Positions 1 through 9,900 of a stretch of 64,000 nucleotides of DNA are shown here, one piece after another. The notes below the pieces were generated by a model. That model made no database searches. It was not told where the DNA came from and saw nothing but the letters and a program-made list of their open reading frames with translations. Origin of the DNA: Dipylidium caninum. Lineage: Eukaryota; Platyhelminthes; Cestoda; Cyclophyllidea; Dipylidiidae. How positions within the stretch are numbered: position 1 is the stretch's first letter; every line of letters starts with the position of its first letter. The stretch spans positions 248,001 through 312,000 of the forward strand of contig QEYB01000150.1 in assembly GCA_017562135.1 (NCBI GenBank), given 5' to 3'. The translations under genes were made by a program, and so were the position numbers.

Positions 1-1418
1 GTTTCATTCAGTAAGTTATTGCGCGATCACGTCTGTGCAACATTCTACTATTCCCCTCAGCATCGGGTTTTTTGTGCCATTTTATAATGAGAATTTTATT
101 AAATTTAATTTTGGACTCATACCGTATGTGTTTTTGTGTAGATCATCAGTCTTACAAAGTTTGTTGTTTTAATGAAGACCATTTCAAATAATGTGAAATG
201 AAGCATTCTGTCTTACCCAAAGCAACTATTTTTAGGTTGCTTCTAGTAACTTTTAGCATCTCATTAGCGAGTTACATCAAGTTTGACCTTTCCCTCCATG
301 CGATCATAGCCTAAGCGCTCATTTACTGTGTACAGGTAGGATGAAGACCTCTCCACACAGATACACACTAGCAAACTTTCTTATTATGTAATATCTGAGT
401 TCTGGTGCCACTGTTTTAAATGACTGCTCTGTGTTAAAAGCATTAACGTCTTAATTTGTGTGAACGATGCCATTGGGTACTTCTTATCGTGAACAAACGC
501 AAAAGCACATATGCGCTTATTTGTTGGTATCTTATTGCTTTTAGATTAATTACTACGTGATTGGAAAACACGGTGTTCAAGAGGAAGGATGGGCCGTGAT
601 GTACTACATTGCACACATGTACGCTCATTCCTCGTTTTCTTTACCTGCCATTTCTTCCCCATACCTTTTCAGTTGTTGTCAAGCTCCTTGCGGGCTGCTG
701 AATTAGGTTATTTTTAGGGAACATATGAATGCGGGTGCGTCCGCTTGGTTTACGTCTGAGGAATTCAGTTGATGGGTCAGTAACTCCTTTATTCCCGCGA
801 TCTATTTTACCATAGTAAAGCGTGTATTAAGTGCAATAAAAAGAAAGTCATTTTGATGGGTTACTTTCGTCAGTATTTTGTGGTTTTACTCGCTGTTACA
901 CATTCGGTTTAAGTGGTACCCTTTGTATTTGATATCTTTCTTGCTGACATAATGGTGTTTTTGCAGAAAGTCATCGTCCCTACTACGGGATTTGGACAAG
1001 GACTTTTCGATTTCCCATTCACATTCCGAAAGTCCTTCTTACGATCGGACTTGTCATTACTACTGATATTTTTCTCTGCTCCTATGTGTAATGGCAGTTT
1101 CTACTTAGATTGGGAACCGAATTGTAAAGAACGTCAAAACCTAACTTTTTAGGTCTGATCATCATTGCCAGATATAACTTGTTTTATTAAGCTACGAGGT
1201 GCTTTTTAGCCCAGGTTGTTTTGGCTCTTTTGTTTGAAGGTGGATTTTATGAGACTTAGTGATATGCAAGAAAAGTCAAATTCCACTTGCTTTCGCCATT
1301 AACTTTCTAGGAGAGATTCTTTGTCCCTCTGTTTATCCAACATTATGTTTAAGCTAAGGTATAAGCTTCTTTTCCTGCAAAAAAACTATAATTGTGACCA
1401 CCTATTTTGTATTTGCAG
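1..1418. other. No gene recognised; 5' flank or intron of the GPR107-like gene
   Basis: The first coding exon I recognise downstream starts inside a membrane helix, so the signal peptide, luminal domain and first membrane segments of that protein must lie upstream. I read the open frames here and none resembles the expected preceding exon. The stretch is AT-rich and is most simply a long intron continuing to the left of the window. Confidence 0.4.
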
Positions 1419-2868
1419 GACACGTGGATTTTTGCTAATCGTCACCATTTTTATGATTGGGGCCGGTTGGACACTCATTAAGCACATATTTACGCGCCGT
1501 GAAAAACAAGTCTTTCTTATTGTCATTCCGCTCCAGGTGAGTTCCATTGGGCATAAGGCGTTTGCAAGTATTTTTTTAATTTATTCTTCTTGATGACATA
1601 AAGGCAGTGGATTCAACTTTCTTAGTACTTTTATCTTGAAGTACACTGTAATTTGTCTAGCTTTCGCATCAACTTGGGTGATCGGCGACTCCTTATAAGA
1701 GTTGTCGCGCGTAGATGAGATATCTCTAGCTCACTATAAGTATCGCTTCTCTCTGTGTGTTTTGAGACTTCAGACCTGTTAGGCTGTAGAACATGCAAGT
1801 CCCCTAGGTTCCTGCTTGAGTTCTAATTTTCGTGGATATTTGCCACGCTTTGTGGTGAGTAGGTGAACTCCACGAATCTGTCTTACCTGGGGTGTGAACA
1901 TATTTCCCACTGCGATGTAGTCTATTTCACTATCCTCGGTTGACAGCAGGCGATGCTAGTGAACCACCATCCTCCCACCTCTTGGATGCTTCTTTTATTT
2001 TTGGGGTGACACTATCCACATTCGATACGGCTTTTTTCGATTGGTCAGGAACAAGAGCTCTATATCACTATCTATTATTTGTGTATTGGGAGGTAGGTCA
2101 TTCCTTTGTCTCTTGTGGTAATTTGGTAATGTGGAATGATGTTAATGCAGTAATCTTTGTTCAGGTATTGGCGAACATTGCGACCATAGTAATAAATGAG
2201 ACAGAACAGGGCGCAACACTTTTCGCTACGTGGAACGAGATCTTCATTGTTGTGGATTTACTGTGCTGTGCGGGAGTTCTCTTCCCTGTCATCTGGTCAA
2301 TTCGTCACCTGCGTCAGGCAGCAAAGACTGACGGAAAAGTGGCGCAGAACCTGAGGAAGCTGCGGCTCTTCCGGCATTTTTACATCCTCGTCATCTGCTA
2401 CATCTACTTCACACGCATTGTCGTTTACCTCCTGCGGATGACCACACCTTTTACCTTGTTTTGGCTGGTAGAGCTCTTCGATCAGACTGTCACGCTAGCC
2501 TTCTATGTCTCCGTAGGCTGTAAATTCCGACCTTTCAACGATAACCCCTATCTTCAACTCCCAACTTCGGAAGACCAGGAGATGGAGGATATAGTGATGC
2601 AGCGCTTTGATATTGAAGAGGCGTACGTTTCACTCTCCGACGTTATTGGCAAACACTCTCTCCCCCTTCATGCTCGCTGTTATCTTTCTTTATACCATTC
2701 AGGAGGTCGCAATCCGGCTTGGCGGAAGGCGTAACACGGATCCATCGACCACAGGGTATTGAAGCGGCGCGGGATAATAGGCGTCGACGTAGCGACATGT
2801 TGAATCGACCATCGCGGAGCGATGCGGAAGCCTATGACTCAGATTTACTGCCACTCATCCGTCCTTAA
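1419..2868 (+). CDS. GPR107: GPR107/GPR108-family seven-transmembrane protein, 3' exons only
   Basis: Three exons fit in phase: 1419-1536, 2165-2622 and 2703-2868 (TAA stop). Exon 1 encodes a membrane helix (IVTIFMIGAGWTLIK) and ends in VIPLQ; exon 2 continues directly with VLANIATIVINETE, as in GPR107/108. Further family marks are DLLCCAGVLFPVIWSIRHL, the LRLFRHFYILVICYIYFTRIV helix region, and KFRP...NPYLQLP just before the cytosolic tail. The last exon adds an Arg-rich, then acidic, tail. The family is known as Golgi and endosomal seven-helix proteins with a luminal N-terminal domain, involved in membrane traffic. The N-terminal half is missing because it lies upstream. The frame stays open through 1940-2164, but the protein homology jumps straight from VIPLQ to VLAN, so I treat that stretch as intron. 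Confidence 0.85.
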
Positions 2869-4600
2869 GAGCTGGATGACATATAAGAACCTACTTGCCT
2901 CTTCCTTGTCTATTAATAGGAGCTGTCTAACTGGTCAAATTTCCTACATTTATTCTCATCGCTATTTACGTAAAGTCAAACTACACTTATTCCAAAACGG
3001 ATTACTTAGGATTGTGAAATTGAAGGTGGAAGGGGGGATGTACCTTAGTGGGAATTGACGTTTTAATTTTTCTGGGCACCTGTCGGTTCCATTCCATGGT
3101 GGACATTTAGTCGAATTCCCATTCTTCATTCAGACATTATTATCGTTAACAAAGGTTGCTATAATACTCGATTGACGCTGTGTCTTCGCCTCGTCTTTCT
3201 CCTTTTTTTGCAGTACTATTTGGACGGTGGATTAATTTATGGCCTTGACGTTGTGCCTGTACCGTTGCGCGCTCTTATTTTTCAACGGTAATTTCATCAT
3301 CTGTCATTGCGTATGCACGTGGGAGGCTCGGTTGTGCACTGACACAATTTACTGTTGGGGTAAGGCAGGGGCAGGGACGACGCTGATGCGTTCTCGGGGC
3401 TGCGCCGTTAGGTAAGCTGGAAAACAGCGATCCAATGAGCACCTACAGCATTCTGAAGAGCAGGTTCGAAGTGGAGTGGTTATTTTATAAAATTGTTACG
3501 GCTCAGGATTGCTTCCATTTCGTTGATGCGCACCATCATGGCGAATTTGTTCATTTCCTTGGAAATGCAAAATATGCCAAATCTGGGCGGCTCCTCAAGG
3601 TGATGTAGTCTTCGGCTCCCGCTGCTGCAGTCTCAGTGACGTACATGCCCAACCGACCACTTTTTTGCGTTAATGGGATGCCTTATCTCTTGCGATCTCT
3701 TTCGATTTCAGGGTGAACTTGCTGCGCGACGTTCCGACACTTTTTAACCAGTGGGAGTGTGTTCGTGCCGATGGTGTGTGCTGATGGCTCCTCTCCCTAA
3801 CGTCTGTCGCGTTTTGAGGTTGCACATGGACGTTTAAAGTTGTGGTACACTTATGTAAACTTTGACTGACTTGGGGTCCTTAATTCCCATCCTCCTAGAC
3901 AAACATTGCGTTCATAAACCGTCTCTTCTGATATGGTTTGCTGAGGTCTCCGGTTAGGTTCTGGATTTGGAGGCTTTTAATTCATACTCAAAAGATAACT
4001 TTTTTCGAGAAATGTGTTCGTTTCTGTGCGCTAGAAATAAATGAGCTTCCTTCTATCAACACTTATGAAAATCGGAAAAGCGCGCGCAGTGATATTTTGA
4101 ACTCCTCGCTGTGATTTATGCAAAACCGCGCTGCCTGGAATTGTTTTCATGGCTTTGATCCGATCCCTTTTCAACCAAATCAGTTAGTTGTGGGGAGACG
4201 ACTCACGGCGCTACGACTACATTTAAAAATTCCGATACATGCAGAAGAATCTAGCCGATGTCTTGGCAGATCTTTCCCTCGTTAAGTCACGTTTGATGGA
4301 ATGTCTAAAAGCGCACACTGGCAGTTATTAGCCCGCTCGGTGCATTCAACGTGAAATTGCCTTATAACAAACCGTCCATTCCATATTCCTCCCGAAAAAA
4401 GACCACTTCTGATGTCGTTTATAAAAACTGGCGCAGATTCATGTTGCAACACAGATATAACTTTTCTATAGCAGACCTTGAAGTGGTTTGATTGTGTTCT
4501 CACTATTCGCGAGAAGCCAGTTTAATCGCAAATTGAGTCAACACCCAGCTGTGGGTAGCCAAGAGAATGCTCAAACAGCCGACGCTATACTTGTTGGATT

Positions 4601-4655
4601 TGACTCTCTTAAGGTAGCCAAATGCCTTGCCATCTACTTAGCGGCGAGCATGATT
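4601..4655 (+). repeat. 28S rRNA fragment around the R2 target site, left copy
   Basis: Positions 4601-4626 match the conserved eukaryotic 28S segment TGACTCTCTTAAGGTAGCC and the bases after it without a mismatch. The match continues, with about seven differences, to 4655, giving roughly 48 of 55 identical by eye. This segment contains the insertion site of R2 retrotransposons (AAGG/TAGCC). It stands alone here, not inside an rRNA gene, so it is a relic carried to this locus. Confidence 0.8.
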
Positions 4656-5027
4656 CCTTTCGGGGATAATAGTTGCGGATCCGGGAGCCTCCTCATGGCG
4701 ACCGCTGGGGTCGGAGGGCTTGACCCTCCCATCTAAGACCTGGGTCACGCACCGGACGTTTCGGAGTGGCTTCTCCCCAAGGTTAATTCCAGCCTTCGAG
4801 CTCGGCCTGAGGTTAGAGCCTCAGTATATCCTGGACCAGGTCTGGAGGCAACGGTGGATGAACGCATGCAGACGGTATGGAGGTGAACGTCTTCGTCAGA
4901 CTTCGAAGGAAAAATTATTGCTCATGCGTATTCTCCCCGAACCTGACGGACCTTGCTGTGCTTGAGCTTGCATTCTGCACTGTTGGCTTGTATTCTATTG
5001 TATGTGCAGTTGCTCCCAAAATAAATG
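4656..5027 (+). mobile_element. Short R2-type 28S-site-specific retroelement remnant, non-autonomous or internally deleted
   Basis: About 370 bp lie between two direct copies of the 28S target segment. The 5' end carries a fold expected of the HDV-like ribozymes that start R2 elements, and the 3' end is A-rich with an AATAAA (around 5020) directly before the second 28S copy. There is no room for an R2 reverse transcriptase and none is visible, so this is either a deletion derivative or a small element that uses R2 machinery. The family call rests on the target site and the ribozyme, not on protein homology. Confidence 0.55.
4675..4746 (+). ncRNA. Putative HDV-like self-cleaving ribozyme
   Basis: The strand order matches the HDV double pseudoknot. 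P1: 4675-4678 with 4702-4705 (GCGG/CCGC). P2: 4679-4684 with 4740-4745 (ATCCGG/CTGGGT, two wobble pairs). P3: 4687-4689 with 4697-4699 (GCC/GGC), closing a loop TCCTCAT that resembles the HDV L3 loop. P4: hairpin 4713-4718 with 4724-4729 (GGAGGG/CCCTCC). J4/2 contains CTAAG at 4733-4737, as in antigenomic HDV, so C4733 would be the catalytic cytosine. P1 is short for the family (usually about 7 bp) and has a T-T mismatch next to it, so this copy may be inactive. Confidence 0.55.
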
Positions 5028-5039
5028 TTAAGGTAGGCG

Positions 5040-5075
<36 letters not shown>

Positions 5076-5085
5076 CATTAACGAG
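5028..5085 (+). repeat. 28S rRNA fragment around the R2 target site, right copy
   Basis: The sequence from TTAAGGTAG to ATTAACGAG matches the conserved 28S segment with three differences in 58 positions by eye. It is in the same orientation as the copy at 4601-4655 and shares 47 positions with it (4609-4655 versus 5028-5074). Past 5085 the 28S similarity stops. The pair looks like a target-site duplication, or 28S sequence carried along with the element. Confidence 0.8.
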
Positions 5086-5626
5086 GAAATGACGAAACCC
5101 GAAGCATCAGCGAAAGCAAAGGCGTCTATTTGTACCAAAGGCAATGGATTAATATTTGAAAAATCGCGGGTAATAGAAGAATTGCAGTTAATTGTTATAG
5201 GATCTAATCATCAGTGAACACAAACTAGGATTAAGCGTTCACGCGCGCCCGCACAAAAACACGGGGACACGGCGAGAGAAGGGGAGATTGGAAAGAGTGA
5301 GTGGCGTTACTCGAAGGGTGAAATGTGAAGATATCCTTAATTTTAGTTAATTGGTTAGACATTTAGTTAATTGATTAATCAGTAGTAGTATTAGATCCTA
5401 CAAATAATGGCTAGTGGACAGGGTGTGGAAACACAGCATCATACAAGGCGGGTGCCACATCATAGAAGGAGGTAGGAAATGAAAAAAAGAAACAAAGATA
5501 GACAGTAGACATTCGTGAAAAAATATCGACGCTGAATGCCTAACCAGAGAGCAACAAAAAGAGCTATGATTTGACAGAGTAGGGCAGTTCATGGTAGAGC
5601 ATGAAGGAGAGGGAGAATAAGAGATT

Positions 5627-6944
5627 TTAGATGATGTAGTTGACCAGTGGCTGAGTGCGCATACAGACGATGCACTTGCCGACGGAGTCCTGGCTCTGCC
5701 GCACCTTGATCACCTGTCCCATCACCATACCAAACATGTGATCGTCCATGGAACTAGGCATTACGCGTAGCCAGAAGTTCTTGTGCTCCTCGAAGAAACC
5801 ACATAGCCCCTTCGCCGTGCACTCGATAAACATGTGCGAGCGGAAGATGGGCAGACAGCTGCCGGGCGACGCCAACTGCTGACCACCGCCTTGGGCTCCG
5901 TAGCCGGTGTTCTGGACGAGAAACATGGTTATTTGTGGAGTCCCATCTCTCAAACGAAGAAATATCCATGCATTTCATTCTGTCACTCTTAAATCATATT
6001 TCTCAATTTCACTCTCCTCACGTGTTATGGGTCAGGGCAAAGACCCCGGAGGCTACGCTTCACTTCTCGTCCTACCGAAATAGATGACTCTAGCTAACAC
6101 GAATAGGGAACTTACCCGAACATAGTTGACAGTTCGCTTTCACTCACTAACTCAGCTCCTTGGTATTTATTAATCTGTGCGTATGGTACCAACAGCGTTA
6201 CGTATGTTGCATTTTAGAGGAGTAACCCAAGGAATCTCACCTTTCCCCGTTAGGTAATAATGCGTTTTCCAGAGACTACATACAACATTCTCTTCCTTTT
6301 TGAAGGATTTTCCACTAAAGAACTGGACTTGAGAGAGTGAGGCAAGAGAGCTTTACCTCCTTTAACCTGTCTTGGTCGTTTTTTTAAACCGATCGCAAAA
6401 GAGTTATCAGGAGATCAATTGTTTTAAGATTAATACTCTTTAGAGTACTTACCAAGAGGAAACTACTCCCCACCCACATATCCTGCCATCCCATCGGGCA
6501 TTTGGGAATCTCCAAGGTCTGCGAGTGGAAGGAGTAGAGCTGGAAAACGGAAAGAAGCAGTGCGCGTCACTTTGAGTGCGGTCATACCTCTTGGCACATC
6601 TAGAGGCGCAGCCACCCGCTCAACTTACTGTACTAGGCGCTTCGCAGACAACACATCGACTGATGTGCTGTTGCGACTCATTTACTGGTACAGGGTTCCA
6701 CATCATCGGCTCGTCCTCAGTGCTGAGCCAGTAGGAGCGATCATTACGCTGGGCGAAATAGCAGTTCTCCTGTTTCTCGCAGAACATGAAGGGGATCGGG
6801 TTGAACATTTGCAGACAAGACCCCGGACTGGCCAAGTCATTAACATGCGGTCTCTCCGACCCTGACATACTGAGGAAGGAATAGCCTTCCCACAGCTTAC
6901 GCGTCAATGTAGGACATTCAGGTATACGAACGGTCTGACTGTGT
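5627..6944 (-). other. NC1 domain exons of collagen IV chain A
   Basis: Three exons encode the tandem NC1 (C4) subdomains that start trimer assembly and join protomers. The first starts with the family HSQT motif, then [15 protein letters not shown] and [10 protein letters not shown]. The second starts [12 protein letters not shown], then SPGSC and ends in KCIVCM. Each half has six Cys. Introns fall after the first CEAP block and, phase 0, just before the [12 protein letters not shown] block; chains B and C share the second position. The first half has a Met pair (EDEPMM, 6701-6706) where other animals carry the sulfilimine Met. The second half lacks the LKAG lysine motif. Confidence 0.9.
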
Positions 6945-9900
6945 CTAAAGTGGAGAATGGCAAAGAAGTTGGAAGGGATTTGTTGAACGCATATAAGGCA
7001 CGAGTCGGGGGAGTGCTTACTTGGCAAAAAGGTAGCCTGTATTACCGCGAGTATCGCCGACACGACCAGGCAGACCCGGTTCACCTTGGGGACCGATATC
7101 ACCCTTCGGTCCAGTCGGTCCTCGAGGACCCTGCTCGCCACGTGGTCCCTCGAAGCCCTTCGGACCCATTGGTGCGGGCTCACCCTTCTGACCGGGCTCC
7201 CCAGTTGGACCCTGAGGACCAGGTTGACCCTGTGTACCTCGTAAGCCTCTCTCTCCCGTAGGTCCGTCAGGACCTGGTTGACCTTTTTGACCTTTTGCAC
7301 CCGAAAGGCGGTCCCCCTGATCACCCTTCGGTCCGAACCTGCCCATAGGGCCGCGTTCGCCTTTCGGTCCACGGGATCCCTTCTCGCCCTTAAAACCCTG
7401 TGGCCCCCGTTGTCCATCCCGGCCATCAGGCCCAGGCCTGCCGTCGATACCTGGCGGTCCGCGCTGCCCCGGCGTTCCAGGAAACCCGCGTTCACCCTGT
7501 AAGTGATGCCACACTCATGTCAAATTGACTAATGTAAATGAGGTACAGTGTAGGAGGTAGACGATGTATCTTGCCTTGGGGCCAGGTTGTCCATCAGGTC
7601 CCGGTGGACCTCTTTCTCCTTTGATACCCTTCGGTCCGGGAGGTCCATCTGGACCAGGTTCTCCAGGTTGTGGGTAGGAGATACCTTTTGGACCTTTGGG
7701 TCCTCTAGCCCCCTGCGGACCTGGTCTGCCGGAAGGTCCACGCTCACCTTTCGCACCTTTAGCTCCAATGAGATCGGGACCTGGATCACCAGGCTCGCCG
7801 GGCCGTCCCCGAGCACCAGGAGCCCCAGTCTCTCCTTTAAGACCCGGCGACCCCATGGGACCGGGTTCTCCAATCTCGCCTTTATTTCCGGGCTGACCGA
7901 CCATTGAATCACCGGGTTCTCCTTGAGGTCCACGCTCTCCCTTCGGTCCTAAAACGATGGAAGTTAGCATGATTTTCTAAAACTAAATCCCTGAGGTTTA
8001 AACAGCAGGGTTCGACATCTGCCTACCCTGAAGACCCAGCTGTCCTCTTGGTCCACGAGGTCCTGGAGGTCCCCGTTGTCCTTGGCGGCCATCAGGTCCA
8101 CGAATACCTTCTGGCCCCCGAGCGCCTTTTCTACCCGGAGAGCCAGGAAGTCCCTTAAGACCTTGTGGTCCAGGTAGACCTGGAAATCCTTGCGGGCCAG
8201 GTTCGCCCTTAGGACCTGGAGGTCCGGACGGTCCAACATCGCCAGGTAGGCCGGGAGGTCCACGTTCTCCCTTTTCTCCCGATTCTGGTTCACCGACTTG
8301 GATTCCTGGTTTTCCCTTTGGACCTTTGGGGCCCTGGTAATGCGATAGGTTTATTATCAGAAGAGGAACTGCAAGGGAACATGGCAATTGATATGATATT
8401 TGAACTTACAACTGGGCCTGGAAGCCCGGGGCGACCTTGGGGTCCCTCATCGCCAACTTGCCCAATAGGCCCACGTGAACCAGGACGGCCGTCTGGACCC
8501 TGAGGACCCGGTTCTCCTTTAGGTCCTCGTGCACCTTTTGGCCCAGCAGGACCACGAGCCCCTTTTCTAGCCGGCGGTTTGTCGGTTCCTGGTGGACCTT
8601 TGTTCACCTTTCTCACCCTTAGGGCCTCTGAGTCCAGGGGGTCCTTGAAGCGACTGACCAGGTGGACCCGGTTTGCCTTTGGGTCCTGGCAGACCGTCGT
8701 GACCCGGGTCACCGGCAATGCCCATTCTTCCCGGCTGACCCTTTTCTCCCTTTATGCCAGGTGAACCAGAACCAGGAGGTCCAACATCGCCCTTCTCGCC
8801 AGGATATCCCTTCGGACCCGGATCGCCTCTGGGTCCCAGTGGACCTGTCGGTCCTGCCGGTCCCTGAGGACCTTCGGGTCCAGGCTCTCCGGGAGGGCCG
8901 AGTTGTCCTTTGGGACCTGGACGCCCGGATGGCCCCTGAATTCCTATTTCGCCGGGATCACCTCTTTCACCTTGCGGACCCGGCTCACCAATTGCTCCAG
9001 CAGGTCCAGGTCTACCCTTCAAACCTGGAAGACCATCTATTCCGATAGGTCCAGCTCCACCAGGCTGACCTTTCTGGCCTTTGTCACCCTTCATGCCCTC
9101 GCTGATGAAGTCGTCGGGGCCTCTCTCTCCTTTGGGACCCCTCATTCCCTGCAATCCGGGTGGACCACGAGGGCCTTTAGGCCCCTTTGGACCGTAAAGC
9201 ACCTCTCCTGGTTCTCCAGGCTCTCCCTTTAAGCCCTTTGGTCCTTGCAATCCCGGACGCCCGGCGACACCAGCGATTCCTTTAGGACCCTTCTCACCCT
9301 GTGGACCCTGACGACCGGGTGACCCTGGCTCACCCTTGCGACCTTTCTCACCGGGCTCGCCACGCTGGCCAAAGAGACCAGGTTCGGAACCACCATCAAG
9401 GCCAGGAGGACCGATATCACCGCGTTCTCCCTCGGGTCCACGTTGTCCCTTAGGTCCCATGGGACCTGGAGGTCCCTGACGACCATCGGGACCTCGGCTT
9501 CCGGGCAATCCCGGCTGACCTTTGGGTCCACGGCGACCCTTCTCGCCAGTGCGTCCTGCGGGTCCAATATCGCCAGGGTAACCTTTTTTTCCGTCCTTTC
9601 CGTCAGTTCCGCGAAGACCTTTTTCACCAGGTGAACCTAGACAAAGAGAGGACCGCAGTGAGGTTTCTCGTTAGTACTTATTAATTAATGCCTTCCTCTC
9701 TAACTACTTCTGCCTTACCTTGAGCTCCGGGAAAGCCGGGAACCCCTGGCTCACCCTTTTCACCCTTCGGCCCTGGTTCGCCTTTCAGGTGTTCATAGAG
9801 TTGTTCAATAATGCGATCGACGCCTGGGGACAAGCAAGAGGACAATTTATTAGAGCATTAAACACGGAGGTAATCTCGTCCATCCAACCACTCACCGCGT

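Larger units (their letters stand above)
2869..5626. other. Intergenic region between the GPR107-like gene and collagen IV gene A
   Basis: The 3' ends of two converging genes face this interval. Apart from the 28S-like repeats and the element between them, I see no coding exon. An AATAAA at 4036-4041 is the nearest plus-strand polyadenylation hexamer I noticed after the GPR107-like stop, but at about 1.2 kb its role is uncertain. Short open frames here lack homology I can recognise. Confidence 0.5.

Noticed and set aside
1940..2164. In-frame extension of the GPR107-like exon to the left of 2165
   Set aside because: The conserved family sequence passes directly from VIPLQ (ending 1536) to VLAN (starting 2165), and acceptor and donor fit. 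The open frame between is chance.
4720..4965. 81-codon frame in the 28S-flanked insert as a retroelement protein
   Set aside because: It starts inside the putative ribozyme and shows no zinc finger, reverse transcriptase or endonuclease motif.
6620..7495. Long minus-strand frame rich in Arg and Val, joined to the NC1 sequence
   Set aside because: The 5' part is a wrong frame of Gly-X-Y exon 7021-7496. Only 6629-6944 is coding in that frame, after a splice acceptor.
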